From Cyanobacterium aponinum PCC 10605 (GTDB taxonomy: Bacteria; Cyanobacteriota; Cyanobacteriia; Cyanobacteriales; Cyanobacteriaceae), in contig NC_019776.1 in assembly GCF_000317675.1 (NCBI RefSeq), positions 1,364,001 to 1,428,000 on the forward strand: a stretch of DNA of 64,000 nt, read 5' to 3'. Made by a program: the position numbers and the translations under genes. This document shows, piece by piece, positions 9,781 to 19,325 of the stretch; position 1 is the stretch's first letter; each line of letters opens with the position of its first letter. The notes beneath the pieces are model-generated. The model had not been told where the DNA came from, did not search any database, and saw only the letters and a program-made list of their open reading frames with translations.

Positions 9781-12700
9781 ATGCTTAAAAAGCTAAAAAC
9801 TATTGACATAGCCCTTATATTTCTTGTGATATTGGCTTATTTAGGTAATTATTTCAAATTGCCTTTGTTTTTTGGGGTGGATTTTATTTTTGGCAGCATT
9901 TTTGTTTGGATAATTACTTATTTTTATGGTTTTCGGCAGGGAATTATTGCAGGTTTTATTAGTAGTATTGAAACCTATTTTTTATGGGGACACCCTTACG
10001 CCATCGTTATTTTTACCATAGAGGCTATTTTCGTTAATTATTTTTACCATCGTCGTTATAATAGAAATTTGGTCTTAATTAATATTCTTTATTGGCTTTT
10101 TCTTGGGATTCCTCTCATTGCTTTTTTTTATGGTTTTATTCTTGATGTTTCCTTGACAGGAACAATTTTAATTATTTTAAAACAGTCAATAAATGGAATT
10201 TTTAATGCTTTAATCGCCACACTTATTTATAGTTATTCTATTTATTTACCCAGCAAATTTTTCCACATAAACAAAAAAAATCATAATCTATTTTTCAGGC
10301 AAAATTTATTTAATTTACTTGTTAGTTTTGTTCTTATACCGACATTAATTATTTCTGTTATTAATAGCTATAATTCCATTAATGAAATTGAGAGCATCAT
10401 CATATCTGATTTAAAAACTACCGCCAATCAATGGCGAGATAATTTGATTTATTGGCAAAATATTCATGTTAGAGCTGTAAGTAATTTAGCAAATAATTCA
10501 TCTGTTTTTAATGACTTGAATTTGCTATCGGAAAAACTCAATAATACCAGAGCAATAATTGATGATATAGGTTTATTATATGTGAGCGATCGCAATGGAA
10601 ATATCGTTGCATCCAGCCCTATAAAAAATCAATACGGAAAACCCTTAATTGGAACAAACATAGCTAACACAGAAGAATTTATCAAAGCACAAAAACAAGC
10701 TAATTTTCATTTTACTAACATTCATTATGACTTTGTTTTTCTAAATAATCATGTTTCTTTAGTTTATCCTTTTACCAATCAAGATAATCAATTTCAGGGA
10801 ATTATATATTCTTCCATAACAAATAAGGACATTGCTGAAATTTTTATGAATAAAGAAAGTATTTCTGAAATTTTAATTCTGGATGAAAATAAAAAAATAA
10901 TTGCCAGTAATACTGGGAATGGAAATATTAAAAATATAAATGAAAGTAACTATGAAATTATCGATTTAGAAAATGGTTTTTCTCAATGGCTACCAATATA
11001 TCCAGGTATGCCTATAATGACTAGATGGAGTCAATCATTTTATATTTATGAAATCCCCATTAACGAAGAAACTCCTTGGACAATACTAGTAAAAATATCC
11101 ACGACTCCTTATATAGAAAGGTTAAACATAATATACATAAAATCATTAGGAATTTTATTTTTTATTACAATAATAGCCTTATTTATATCTGACAGTATTA
11201 GTAAAAAATTAGTTAAACCATTAGAAAAACTAGGTAAAATTTCCACAAATTTACCCGATAAAATATTTAACAATGAAGATATTTTTTGGCCGGAAACAGA
11301 TGTTGCAGAAATAGAAATATTGACAAAGAATTATAAGTTAATGGTTCGTGCTTTACAAGAAAAATTTGCTCAATTAAAAGATTCTGAACAAAATTTGACC
11401 AAAAAAGTGACAGAAAGAACTAATGAATTAACCATAAAAACTCAACAATTAGAAGCAAAAATAGAAGAAAAAAAGGCGATCGAATCTTTACTTAGAGAAA
11501 AAGATGAACGTTATGAATTAGCCGTTTCTGGTACAAACGACGGTATTTGGGATTGGAACTTAAACACTAATGAAGTATATTATTCCCCCGCTTGGATGCG
11601 TATAATTGGTTATGAATCTGAACCACTACCTCCAATCTTAGAAACATGGCTCAAACGCATTCATGAAGATGATTTAGAAAAACATTTACATGATATTCAC
11701 GCCTATTTGAATCAGGAAACAAACTTATATCAAAATACCCATCGCTTAAGGCATAAACAAGGGCATTATGTTTGGGTTTTAGCCAAAGGAAAAAGAGATA
11801 ATGATGCACAAGGAGAGGCTTATCGATTAGTCGGAACTATAACAGATATAAGTGATAAAATCAGGGCAGAGCAAGAGTTACAGTTAGCAAAAGAACAAGC
11901 TGAGAAAGCTAATCAAGCTAAAAGTGAATTTTTAGCCACTATGAGTCATGAAATTCGCACTCCTATGAATGCGGTAATCGGTATGACTGGTTTATTATTA
12001 GACACCCCTTTAAATAATGAGCAAAGAGAATTTGCAGAAATAATTCGCACCAGTGCCGATAGTTTATTAACTATTATCAATGACATCTTAGATTTTTCCA
12101 AAATTGAATCAGGCAAATTGGAATTAGAATATCAACCTCTATCCATTATCAACGTTATCGAAGAATCACTAGACTTATTAGCCCCAAAAGCAATTAATAA
12201 AGGTATAGAGTTAATTTATTTTATTGCCCCGGATATTCCTAAAACCATCATGGGGGATGTAACTCGTTTAAGACAAATATTAGTGAATTTATTAAATAAT
12301 GCTGTCAAGTTTACCAACGAAGGAGAAATAGTTGTTTCTGTAGGGGTTAGTCGTCAATCCATTAAAGAAAATATCCTTGAATACGAGTTAATTTTTTCTG
12401 TGAAAGATACGGGTATCGGTATTCCTAGCAGTCGTATGAATAAATTATTTAAACCTTTTTCCCAAGTGGATGCTTCTACTACTCGACATTATGGCGGTAC
12501 TGGATTAGGACTAGCTATTTGTAATAGATTAGTTACAATGATGGGGGGACAAATATGGGTAGAAAGCAAAGGAGTTATTGCCGGAGATTTTCCTTCAAGT
12601 TATCAGCCCAATTCTTCATTAAGTGATTTAGGATCTATATTTTCATTTACCATCAATACGAAAGTATCTAGTTGGTTAGTAAATCAAGAAAATCCCTCTT

Positions 12701-13953
12701 ATTCCCATATTCTTCAGGATAAAGTAATTTTAATTGTTGATGACAATGAAATTAATCGTCAAGTGTTGATGATTCAGTGTCACAATCTTGGCATGAAAAC
12801 CATTATTACCGCTTCGGGTAGAGAGGCTTTATTAGCCCTAAAAAATGAGCAAAAACCTGATTTAGCGGTGTTAGATATGCAGATGCCGGGGATGGATGGT
12901 TTAACTTTAGCAAAACAAATTCGCTTACTGCCCCATTGTCAGAATTTGCCCTTGATTTTACTTAGTTCCATCGGTAGTGCAGAGATACAAAAGTCTTTAC
13001 AAGAAGTGGATTGGGCGGCAACTCTCACGAAACCCATCAAACAATCTCTGTTAGAAGATATTTTTATTAACGTTTGTCAAGAAAATCGTAATTATCCCCG
13101 CTTATTTTCCTCTTCTTTTTCCTCTCCCTTTGAAGATATTGCTGGTATTGCCCCATTAAAAATTCTTATAGCAGAGGACAATATTGTTAATCAAAAGGTA
13201 ATTACTAACATTCTCAAACGTCTAGGTTATCGGGCAGATGTGGTGGCTAATGGTTTGGAGGTAATGGAAACCTTGAATCGTCAATCCTATGATTTAATCT
13301 TGATGGACGTGCAAATGCCAGAAATGGATGGTTTGACTGCTACTCGTCAGATTCGCACCCTGTGGAATTCTCCTAATAGTAATTTTCAGGGTATTCCCCC
13401 TTATATCATAGCAATGACGGCTAATGCCATGGAGGGCGATCGAGAAATTTGTCTAGCCGCAGGAATGGATGATTATTTATCTAAACCCGTGAGAGTAGAA
13501 AAATTAATGGAAAAGCTGAAAAATTTACGAAAAACTTATCCTAATTCAGAAATTAACCCTAAAATTGAAACAAAAAAGAATGATCAAAATCATATGGTGC
13601 AACTAGACAGAGAAGCAATTAATGAACTAAAAGAAATGTTAGGAGAAGATGATTTTCCCATAGTCTTCGCTGAATTAGTACATACTTACTTAGAAGAAAG
13701 TCCTAGTTTGATTCAAGGCTTACTGAATGGATTGGAAAATCAAAATTACCAACAAATCAAAATTAATGCCCATAGTCTTAAATCTAGTAGTGCCAGTTTA
13801 GGGGCAAAACATTTTTCCCAATTATGTAAGCAATTAGAAATGTCGGTGGTAGAAGAAAATTTTGAGTTAATACCCCAACTAATCCCGACAATTGTCAAAG
13901 AATATCAGGAGGTAGAAAAATATATGAAAATAGAGTTAAATAATCTGACTTAA
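9781..13953 (+). CDS. Multi-domain hybrid sensor histidine kinase (Cache-PAS-HisKA-REC-REC-HPt)
   Basis: A 1390-residue membrane hybrid kinase. The N-terminus has about six hydrophobic segments within residues 1-165. A further helix near 175-195 is followed by an extracytoplasmic Cache-like region (about 200-445), another helix (about 450-470) and a linker. A PAS domain lies at about 577-695 (NDGIWDWNLNTNEVYYS). HisKA has its His in ATMSHEIRTPMN (about 724). The ATPase domain shows DTGIGI and GGTGLGLAI. REC1 starts near 981 (acceptor in LDMQMPGMDG), REC2 near 1126 (MDVQMPEMDG), and an HPt domain has its His in AHSLKSSSASLG (about 1330). All phospho-relay residues appear intact. No output gene is adjacent. 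Confidence 0.95.
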   Translation: MLKKLKTIDIALIFLVILAYLGNYFKLPLFFGVDFIFGSIFVWIITYFYGFRQGIIAGFISSIETYFLWGHPYAIVIFTIEAIFVNYFYHRRYNRNLVLINILYWLFLGIPLIAFFYGFILDVSLTGTILIILKQSINGIFNALIATLIYSYSIYLPSKFFHINKKNHNLFFRQNLFNLLVSFVLIPTLIISVINSYNSINEIESIIISDLKTTANQWRDNLIYWQNIHVRAVSNLANNSSVFNDLNLLSEKLNNTRAIIDDIGLLYVSDRNGNIVASSPIKNQYGKPLIGTNIANTEEFIKAQKQANFHFTNIHYDFVFLNNHVSLVYPFTNQDNQFQGIIYSSITNKDIAEIFMNKESISEILILDENKKIIASNTGNGNIKNINESNYEIIDLENGFSQWLPIYPGMPIMTRWSQSFYIYEIPINEETPWTILVKISTTPYIERLNIIYIKSLGILFFITIIALFISDSISKKLVKPLEKLGKISTNLPDKIFNNEDIFWPETDVAEIEILTKNYKLMVRALQEKFAQLKDSEQNLTKKVTERTNELTIKTQQLEAKIEEKKAIESLLREKDERYELAVSGTNDGIWDWNLNTNEVYYSPAWMRIIGYESEPLPPILETWLKRIHEDDLEKHLHDIHAYLNQETNLYQNTHRLRHKQGHYVWVLAKGKRDNDAQGEAYRLVGTITDISDKIRAEQELQLAKEQAEKANQAKSEFLATMSHEIRTPMNAVIGMTGLLLDTPLNNEQREFAEIIRTSADSLLTIINDILDFSKIESGKLELEYQPLSIINVIEESLDLLAPKAINKGIELIYFIAPDIPKTIMGDVTRLRQILVNLLNNAVKFTNEGEIVVSVGVSRQSIKENILEYELIFSVKDTGIGIPSSRMNKLFKPFSQVDASTTRHYGGTGLGLAICNRLVTMMGGQIWVESKGVIAGDFPSSYQPNSSLSDLGSIFSFTINTKVSSWLVNQENPSYSHILQDKVILIVDDNEINRQVLMIQCHNLGMKTIITASGREALLALKNEQKPDLAVLDMQMPGMDGLTLAKQIRLLPHCQNLPLILLSSIGSAEIQKSLQEVDWAATLTKPIKQSLLEDIFINVCQENRNYPRLFSSSFSSPFEDIAGIAPLKILIAEDNIVNQKVITNILKRLGYRADVVANGLEVMETLNRQSYDLILMDVQMPEMDGLTATRQIRTLWNSPNSNFQGIPPYIIAMTANAMEGDREICLAAGMDDYLSKPVRVEKLMEKLKNLRKTYPNSEINPKIETKKNDQNHMVQLDREAINELKEMLGEDDFPIVFAELVHTYLEESPSLIQGLLNGLENQNYQQIKINAHSLKSSSASLGAKHFSQLCKQLEMSVVEENFELIPQLIPTIVKEYQEVEKYMKIELNNLT

Positions 13954-14377
13954 ATATCAAATTGTCGCTTAGGATGGACAATGGGCAAAGTAAAAAGGGC
14001 AAGGGGCAAAGGTTAAGAATTAAGAATGGCTCTTCTACAGTAGTTATGACAAATTAATAATAAATAACCTAAGTTCGGTTTAAGAATATCCGATAAGGTT
14101 AGGTGTTAGGTTGCAGGTTGCAGGTGTTTGGATGATGAGGAGATGAGGGGAGATACAGAGGGGTTTCCCTTTCCAACTAACAATTTATCACGACGAGTAG
14201 TAAGAGAGCCTTAATAATTAAAAACTCCGAACACTCATTATTCATTACTCATTTTTCTCCAACATCTTATTTGCGGAAATCCTAACAAAATCGAGCAAAT
14301 TATGTCTTTTCCACTATTTATGATTCTGACACAGTGGGTTAAGATATGGGAATCATTTTTAGATAAAAATATATAGT
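13954..14377. other. 424-bp intergenic region with repeats
   Basis: No gene is visible. The region contains GGCAAAG-type heptamers (13981-14013), a family E segment (14025-14056, similar to 3102-3131) and repeat family A copy 2 (14066-14127). The final 100 bases before argF are unique and likely include its promoter. Confidence 0.7.
14066..14127. repeat. Dispersed repeat family A, copy 2
   Basis: The core TTCGGTTTAAGAATATC is followed by GATAAGGTTAGGTGTTAGG and tandem TTGCAGG units, matching the other four copies. It lies between the hybrid kinase and argF. Confidence 0.85.
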
Positions 14378-15301
14378 ATGGTCAATTTAAAAGGTAGAGA
14401 TTTATTGAGTATTGCTGACTTAAATCAACAAGAAATTAGAACCATCTTAGATTTAGCCGCCGATTTAAAAAGTGGAAAAAAACAGTTTCAAACCAATAAA
14501 ACTTTAGGACTATTATTTTATAAAGCATCCACTCGCACAAGGGTTTCTTTTAGTGTGGCAATGTATCAATTGGGGGGTAATGTTATTGACTTAAATCCCA
14601 GTCGCACTCAAGTGGGTAGAGGAGAACCTTTACAAGATACTGCGAGAGTATTGGATCGTTATTTGGATATTTTAGCCATTCGCACTTTTGCTCAAGAAGA
14701 TATACAAACTTTTGCTGACTATAGTGATATTCCTATTATTAATGCTCTGACAGATTTAGAACATCCCTGCCAAATTTTAGCGGATTTACAAACTATTGAG
14801 GAGTCTTTTGGTAGTTTAGAAGGAATAACAATGACTTATTTAGGAGATGGAAATAATGTTGCTCATTCTTTGCTTTTAGGGGGAGTTTTGATGGGGATGA
14901 ATGTCAGAATTGCGACTCCTGAAGGATATGAACCCAATAAAGACATTATTAAACAGGCTCAAGCCTTGGCAAAAAAATCAGAGCAAGTAGTAATCACTCA
15001 TAATGCAAAAGAAGCAGTGGAAAATACTCAAGTTTTATATACTGATGTCTGGGCTAGTATGGGACAAGAAGAAGAAAGCGCTACTAGAGAGCCTATATTT
15101 CAGCCTTATCAAATTAATGAAGAATTATTAGGTATTGCGGATAAGTCGGCGATTGTTTTACATTGTCTTCCTGCTTACCGAGGGAAAGAAATTACGGAAG
15201 AGGTGATGGAGGGTAATCAATCTCGCATTTGGGATGAGGCAGAAAATAGAATGCACGCTCAAAAGGCATTAATGGCTTGTTTGTTGGGATTGAGTGATTA
15301 A
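14378..15301 (+). CDS. argF: Ornithine carbamoyltransferase
   Basis: Transfers the carbamoyl group from carbamoyl phosphate to ornithine to make citrulline in arginine biosynthesis. The 307 residues match the family. The carbamoyl-phosphate site STRTRVSF (about residues 48-55), the HPCQ motif (about 129) and the ornithine-site HCLP motif (about residue 264) are intact. It is monocistronic; argJ of the same pathway lies at 41.9-43.1 kb in this window. Confidence 0.97.
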   Translation: MVNLKGRDLLSIADLNQQEIRTILDLAADLKSGKKQFQTNKTLGLLFYKASTRTRVSFSVAMYQLGGNVIDLNPSRTQVGRGEPLQDTARVLDRYLDILAIRTFAQEDIQTFADYSDIPIINALTDLEHPCQILADLQTIEESFGSLEGITMTYLGDGNNVAHSLLLGGVLMGMNVRIATPEGYEPNKDIIKQAQALAKKSEQVVITHNAKEAVENTQVLYTDVWASMGQEEESATREPIFQPYQINEELLGIADKSAIVLHCLPAYRGKEITEEVMEGNQSRIWDEAENRMHAQKALMACLLGLSD

Positions 15302-15444
15302 AGAGGTTTCAGGTGTCAGGTTTCGGGTGTCAGGTTGCAAGTTTGAAGGTTTTAATTAATTATTAATTGCTAATTGAAATCTATTTACTATCGACGATTG
15401 AAAGTATAATATCGACTTGGAACTTTTAGAAAAATGTATCATAA

Positions 15445-16314
15445 ATGACTAAAACAGCATGGGTATTCCCCGGGCAGGGTTCACAAACTCAAGGCATGGG
15501 GATGGATTTAATTGAAGTGGCACAGGATAAATTTAAACAGGCAGAGGAAATATTGGGATGGTCTATTATCCAGAGGTGTCAAGGAGATGAAGAAACTCTT
15601 TCTCGTACTCTTTATACCCAACCGTGTTTATATACCATAGAAGCAATTTTAGTCGATTTATTGAAGGATAAAGGCAAAAATGCCGATTTTGTCGCAGGAC
15701 ATAGTTTAGGGGAATATGTGGCTCTTTATGCCGCCAATGTGTATGATTTTGCTACAGGCTTAAATCTTGTGAAGATGCGATCGCAGTTTATGGATCAAGC
15801 CCAAGGAGGCAAAATGGTAGCTTTAATGAAATTTAACAGAGAAATCCTTGAGAAAACCATAGAAAATACAGAAAATGTCGTTTTAGCCAATGATAATAGC
15901 GATGGTCAGGTGGTTATTTCTGGAGAACCTAATGCCGTTGATGAAGTAGTAGAAGCCGTAAAAGCTAAATTGGCCGTACCTCTTAAAGTTTCGGGGGCGT
16001 TTCATTCTCCTTTAATGGCGATAGCCGCCGCAGAATTTGCCAAAGTTTTAGACGAAGCGGAGTTTAAAGACGCTCAAATACCTGTTTTAGCAAATGTTGA
16101 TCCCAATCCTAGTATTGATGGACAAGAAATTAAAGAAAGATTAAAACAACAAATGACAGGGGGAGTGCGATGGCGTGAAATTATGGCACAAATGCCCTCA
16201 TTAGGTGTTCAAGAAGTGATAGAAATTGGGCCGGGGAAGGTGTTAACGGGTTTATTTAAGCGTAGTGTCAAAGATGTAAGTTTAGTTAATATAAATGGCT
16301 TAGAAAATCTTTAA
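15445..16314 (+). CDS. fabD: Malonyl-CoA:ACP transacylase (FabD)
   Basis: Loads malonyl groups onto ACP for fatty acid elongation. The nucleophile motif GHSLGEY (Ser about residue 87) and the active-site His in GAFHSPLM (about residue 196) are present. The N-terminus begins with the characteristic VFPGQGSQ motif. The 289-residue length is normal. Heptamer repeats fill the spacer from argF. The cydA gene follows 152 bp downstream on the same strand but is unrelated in function. Confidence 0.97.
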   Translation: MTKTAWVFPGQGSQTQGMGMDLIEVAQDKFKQAEEILGWSIIQRCQGDEETLSRTLYTQPCLYTIEAILVDLLKDKGKNADFVAGHSLGEYVALYAANVYDFATGLNLVKMRSQFMDQAQGGKMVALMKFNREILEKTIENTENVVLANDNSDGQVVISGEPNAVDEVVEAVKAKLAVPLKVSGAFHSPLMAIAAAEFAKVLDEAEFKDAQIPVLANVDPNPSIDGQEIKERLKQQMTGGVRWREIMAQMPSLGVQEVIEIGPGKVLTGLFKRSVKDVSLVNINGLENL

Positions 16315-16466
16315 ATGGGTTTGACGGTATTGGGTGCTACGTTTGAAGGTTTTATTTACTCGACCTATTGTTAATTTATTCTTTAATTATCTTCCAAGTT
16401 GAGAAGTCATCAATAGAATGAAAGAGATAATCCCATATAACTATGTAATCAACAATTTTATTTTTT

Positions 16467-17897
16467 ATGGATTTTCTTTCTGACACTCTCATTCTTTCTC
16501 GAATGCAATTTGCATTCACTGCTATTTTTCATATGTTATGGCCTGTTTTAACTACAGGTATGGCAATTTATTTAGTGATTGTCGAGGGTTTATGGTTAAA
16601 GACGAAAAACCCCGATTATTACCATCATGCCCGTTTTTGGTCTAAGTTATATGTGTTAAACTTCGGTATTGGTGTAGCTTCAGGATCGCCTATGGCGTTT
16701 CAGTTTGGCACTAATTGGGCGCCTTTTTCTGAGTCGGTGGGAGATTTTTTCGGTAGTGTTTTAGGTTTTGAAGCAACCATGGCATTTATGCTCGAAGCTG
16801 GATTTTTAGGTATTATGCTATTTGGTTGGCAAAGGGTTAACCCCACAATTCACTATATTGCTACTATCTGTGTGGCAGTTGGTGCAAATCTATCTACTTT
16901 CTGGATTTTAACGGCTAACTCTTGGTTACAAACTCCTGCTGGGGGTGATTTTGTCGATGGCAAGTTCATTGTTAAAGATTATTTTGCGGCCATTGCTAAT
17001 CCTTTTATGCTTAAGAGTGTATCTCATATGTTTTTAGCTACCCTTGAAACTTCTCTTTTTGTCATCGGTGGTATCAGTGCATGGTATATTCTCAAGAAGC
17101 GTCATCAGGCTTTTTTTGCTAAATCTTTTAAAATAGTATTAGCCGTTGCGATCGCAATTACACCTTTACAAATATTTGTGGGTCATTTAAGTGCAGAACA
17201 AGTATATCATCATCAACCTACCAAATTAGCGGCAATGGAGGCACAATGGGAAACAATTCCTGCGGGGGAAAAAGCCGATTGGAGTTTATTAGCTTTTCCC
17301 GATGAAAAAACCGAGAATAATAAATGGGAAATTACCATTCCCAATGCCTTTCCTTACATTCTTGAGTTTAAGTCCCGTTTGAGTGAACCTGTGTTAGGTT
17401 TAAAAGAATGGACTCCTGAAAATCGTCCTCGCATGGTGGGTTTAATCTATTATTCATTCCGTTTAATGAGTGGTATAGCCTTTGTCTTAGTAGGCGTAAT
17501 GCTTGTGAGCGCCATTCAATGGTTAAGAGGCAAACTATCAGAGGAAAATATTATTCAACAAAAATGGTTAATGATTTCTTGGATGTGGTGCGCACCTTTG
17601 GGGTATTTAGCCGTTGAGTCTGGTTGGATAGTGCGTTGCGTAGGAAGACAACCTTGGACTGTTTATGGTGAAATTCGTACGGCAGATGCGGTTTCTAATT
17701 TACCCGCCGGGGATGTTTTAACTTCTTTAACTATTTTCATTTGTCTCTATACAGTGTTATTCTTTTCTGCTTTATATTTCGGTAGTCGTATCATTGCTAA
17801 AGGACCTAAATTTGACTTACCTCTACCCGGAGATGATAAAGATTTACCAGTGGAAGTAGATTCTGCTCAACATATTCCTGATAGTCGCCCTATTTAG
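16467..17897 (+). CDS. cydA: Cytochrome bd ubiquinol oxidase subunit I (CydA)
   Basis: Haem-bearing subunit of the quinol oxidase in cyanobacterial membranes. At 476 residues it fits the short Q-loop type. The haem-ligand His residues are recognisable in AIFHMLWP (near residue 22) and SVSHMFLA (near 188). The Met ligand lies in SFRLMSGI. The proton-channel Glu residues appear as GFEATMAFMLEAGF. The GRQPW motif is preceded by GWIVRCV: the position of the Glu that ligates haem b595 in the E. coli enzyme (Glu445) is Cys here. cydB follows after an unusually long spacer of 286 bp. Confidence 0.95.
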   Translation: MDFLSDTLILSRMQFAFTAIFHMLWPVLTTGMAIYLVIVEGLWLKTKNPDYYHHARFWSKLYVLNFGIGVASGSPMAFQFGTNWAPFSESVGDFFGSVLGFEATMAFMLEAGFLGIMLFGWQRVNPTIHYIATICVAVGANLSTFWILTANSWLQTPAGGDFVDGKFIVKDYFAAIANPFMLKSVSHMFLATLETSLFVIGGISAWYILKKRHQAFFAKSFKIVLAVAIAITPLQIFVGHLSAEQVYHHQPTKLAAMEAQWETIPAGEKADWSLLAFPDEKTENNKWEITIPNAFPYILEFKSRLSEPVLGLKEWTPENRPRMVGLIYYSFRLMSGIAFVLVGVMLVSAIQWLRGKLSEENIIQQKWLMISWMWCAPLGYLAVESGWIVRCVGRQPWTVYGEIRTADAVSNLPAGDVLTSLTIFICLYTVLFFSALYFGSRIIAKGPKFDLPLPGDDKDLPVEVDSAQHIPDSRPI

Positions 17898-18183
17898 TTA
17901 ACCTCAGTTTGGTTTAAGAATATCGGGTAAGGGTAGGTGTCAGGTTTCAGGTGTTGGGATATTGAGATATTAGGGGAAACGAGTTAGGAGTTAATTAAAC
18001 ACTTTTGCCTTTTGCCTTTTGCCTTTTGCCTCTTGACTCTTACCTAGGGTGTTAGGGAGAAACTCACCCTTAAAGTGCATTGTTACTAATTACTAATTAT
18101 TAATTAGCTTCAGTTATAAGGTGCGATCGCACTTATTATAGCTACATCGTAAAAAATCTGTAATCACTTAAGACAGTAAAAAA
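17898..18183. repeat. Repeat-filled spacer inside the cydAB pair
   Basis: This 286-bp gap contains family A copy 3 (17900-17953), tandem TTTTGCC heptamers (18004-18040), and an extended HIP1 palindrome GTGCGATCGCAC at about 18120-18131. In most genomes cydA and cydB are nearly contiguous, so the spacer looks expanded by repeat insertion. Confidence 0.75.
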
Positions 18184-19185
18184 ATGGAATCACTTAATTA
18201 TCTTTTACCATTGGTATGGTTTGCCATCCTTGCTTTATTTCTATTTATGTATGTGATGTTGGATGGTTTTGATTTAGGGGTAGGGATTCTCTCTCTTACC
18301 TCTTCTTCTGAAGAAAGGCGTAGCGTTTTAATGACAAGTTTAAGTAATGTCTGGGATGCCAATGCTACATGGTTAATCTTAATGGGGGGAAGTCTTTTTG
18401 GTTCGTTTCCCCTCGCTTATAGTACCATTTTAAATGCTCTTTATATCCCGATTATGATTATGATTTTGGGGTTAGTGGTGCGTACGGTTTCTTTTGAATT
18501 TAGGGAAAATTCTCGTCGTAAGTTATTCTGGAATTTGGCTTTTGGGATAGGTAGTTTTGTGGCAACTTTAGGGCAGGGTTTCGCCCTTGCAGGTGTTATT
18601 GAGGGTATTCATGTGGATGCTAGTGGACATTTTATTGGTTCGACTTGGGATTGGTTTAACTGGCGTAGTGTGGTGGTTGCTTTAACTCTTATTCAGGGTT
18701 ATGTTTTAATTGGTTCTTGTTATTTGATTATGAAAACGACGGGAAGTCTTCAAGAAACTCATTATAAAACCGCTAAGATTGCCGCTATTACTACTCTTAT
18801 CGGTGCGATCGCAATTACTACTGTAACCCCTATATTCTCTATTTTTGCTAGAAATAGGCTCTTTGATAAACCTTTTATTTATGTATTTAGCGCCATTCCC
18901 ATTTTAGGAGTAATTCTGGTGATTTTACTTTTAAGGAGTTTAGCTAAAAAAAGAGAAGTTACCCCATTTATTTACACAATTTTAATTTTCTTATTAACTT
19001 TTGTGGGATTAGCTTTAGTTGTATTTCCTTACATAATCCCTCCAAGTGTAACTATTTTTGATGCAGCAGCATCTCCTAGCTCTTTAGTTTTTATGTTGAC
19101 TTTTATCGGTTTTTTAATTCCGATTATGCTGTTTTATAACGTTTATAATTACTTTGTTTTTCGAGGCAAAATTACAGGTAATTAA
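18184..19185 (+). CDS. cydB: Cytochrome bd ubiquinol oxidase subunit II (CydB)
   Basis: Membrane partner of CydA with about eight to nine helices over 333 residues. The N-terminal YVMLDGFDLGVGIL motif and the SNVWDANATWLIL..GSLFGSFPLAY block are diagnostic. The start ATG is preceded by an A-rich leader without a strong Shine-Dalgarno. The pair probably forms one functional unit despite the 286-bp repeat-containing gap. A separate promoter inside that gap is possible. Confidence 0.96.
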   Translation: MESLNYLLPLVWFAILALFLFMYVMLDGFDLGVGILSLTSSSEERRSVLMTSLSNVWDANATWLILMGGSLFGSFPLAYSTILNALYIPIMIMILGLVVRTVSFEFRENSRRKLFWNLAFGIGSFVATLGQGFALAGVIEGIHVDASGHFIGSTWDWFNWRSVVVALTLIQGYVLIGSCYLIMKTTGSLQETHYKTAKIAAITTLIGAIAITTVTPIFSIFARNRLFDKPFIYVFSAIPILGVILVILLLRSLAKKREVTPFIYTILIFLLTFVGLALVVFPYIIPPSVTIFDAAASPSSLVFMLTFIGFLIPIMLFYNVYNYFVFRGKITGN

Positions 19186-19204
19186 AAGATATGGTAATCA
19201 GGTT

Positions 19205-19325
19205 TGAGTTTGGAAAGAGGTTTCAGGTTTCAGGTTTCAGGTGGCAGGAGTTAGGAGTTAGGAGTTATTTAATTTTTAATTTTTAATTCTTAATTTTTCC
19301 TTTGCCCCTTGCCCCTTGCCCTTTT
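19205..19325. repeat. Heptamer tandem repeats between cydB and the epimerase gene
   Basis: TTTCAGG units at about 19218-19243 are followed by GTTAGGA units and by CCCTTGC heptamers at 19303-19325. The repeats run up to the stop codon of the convergent epimerase gene. No terminator hairpin is evident. Confidence 0.75.
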
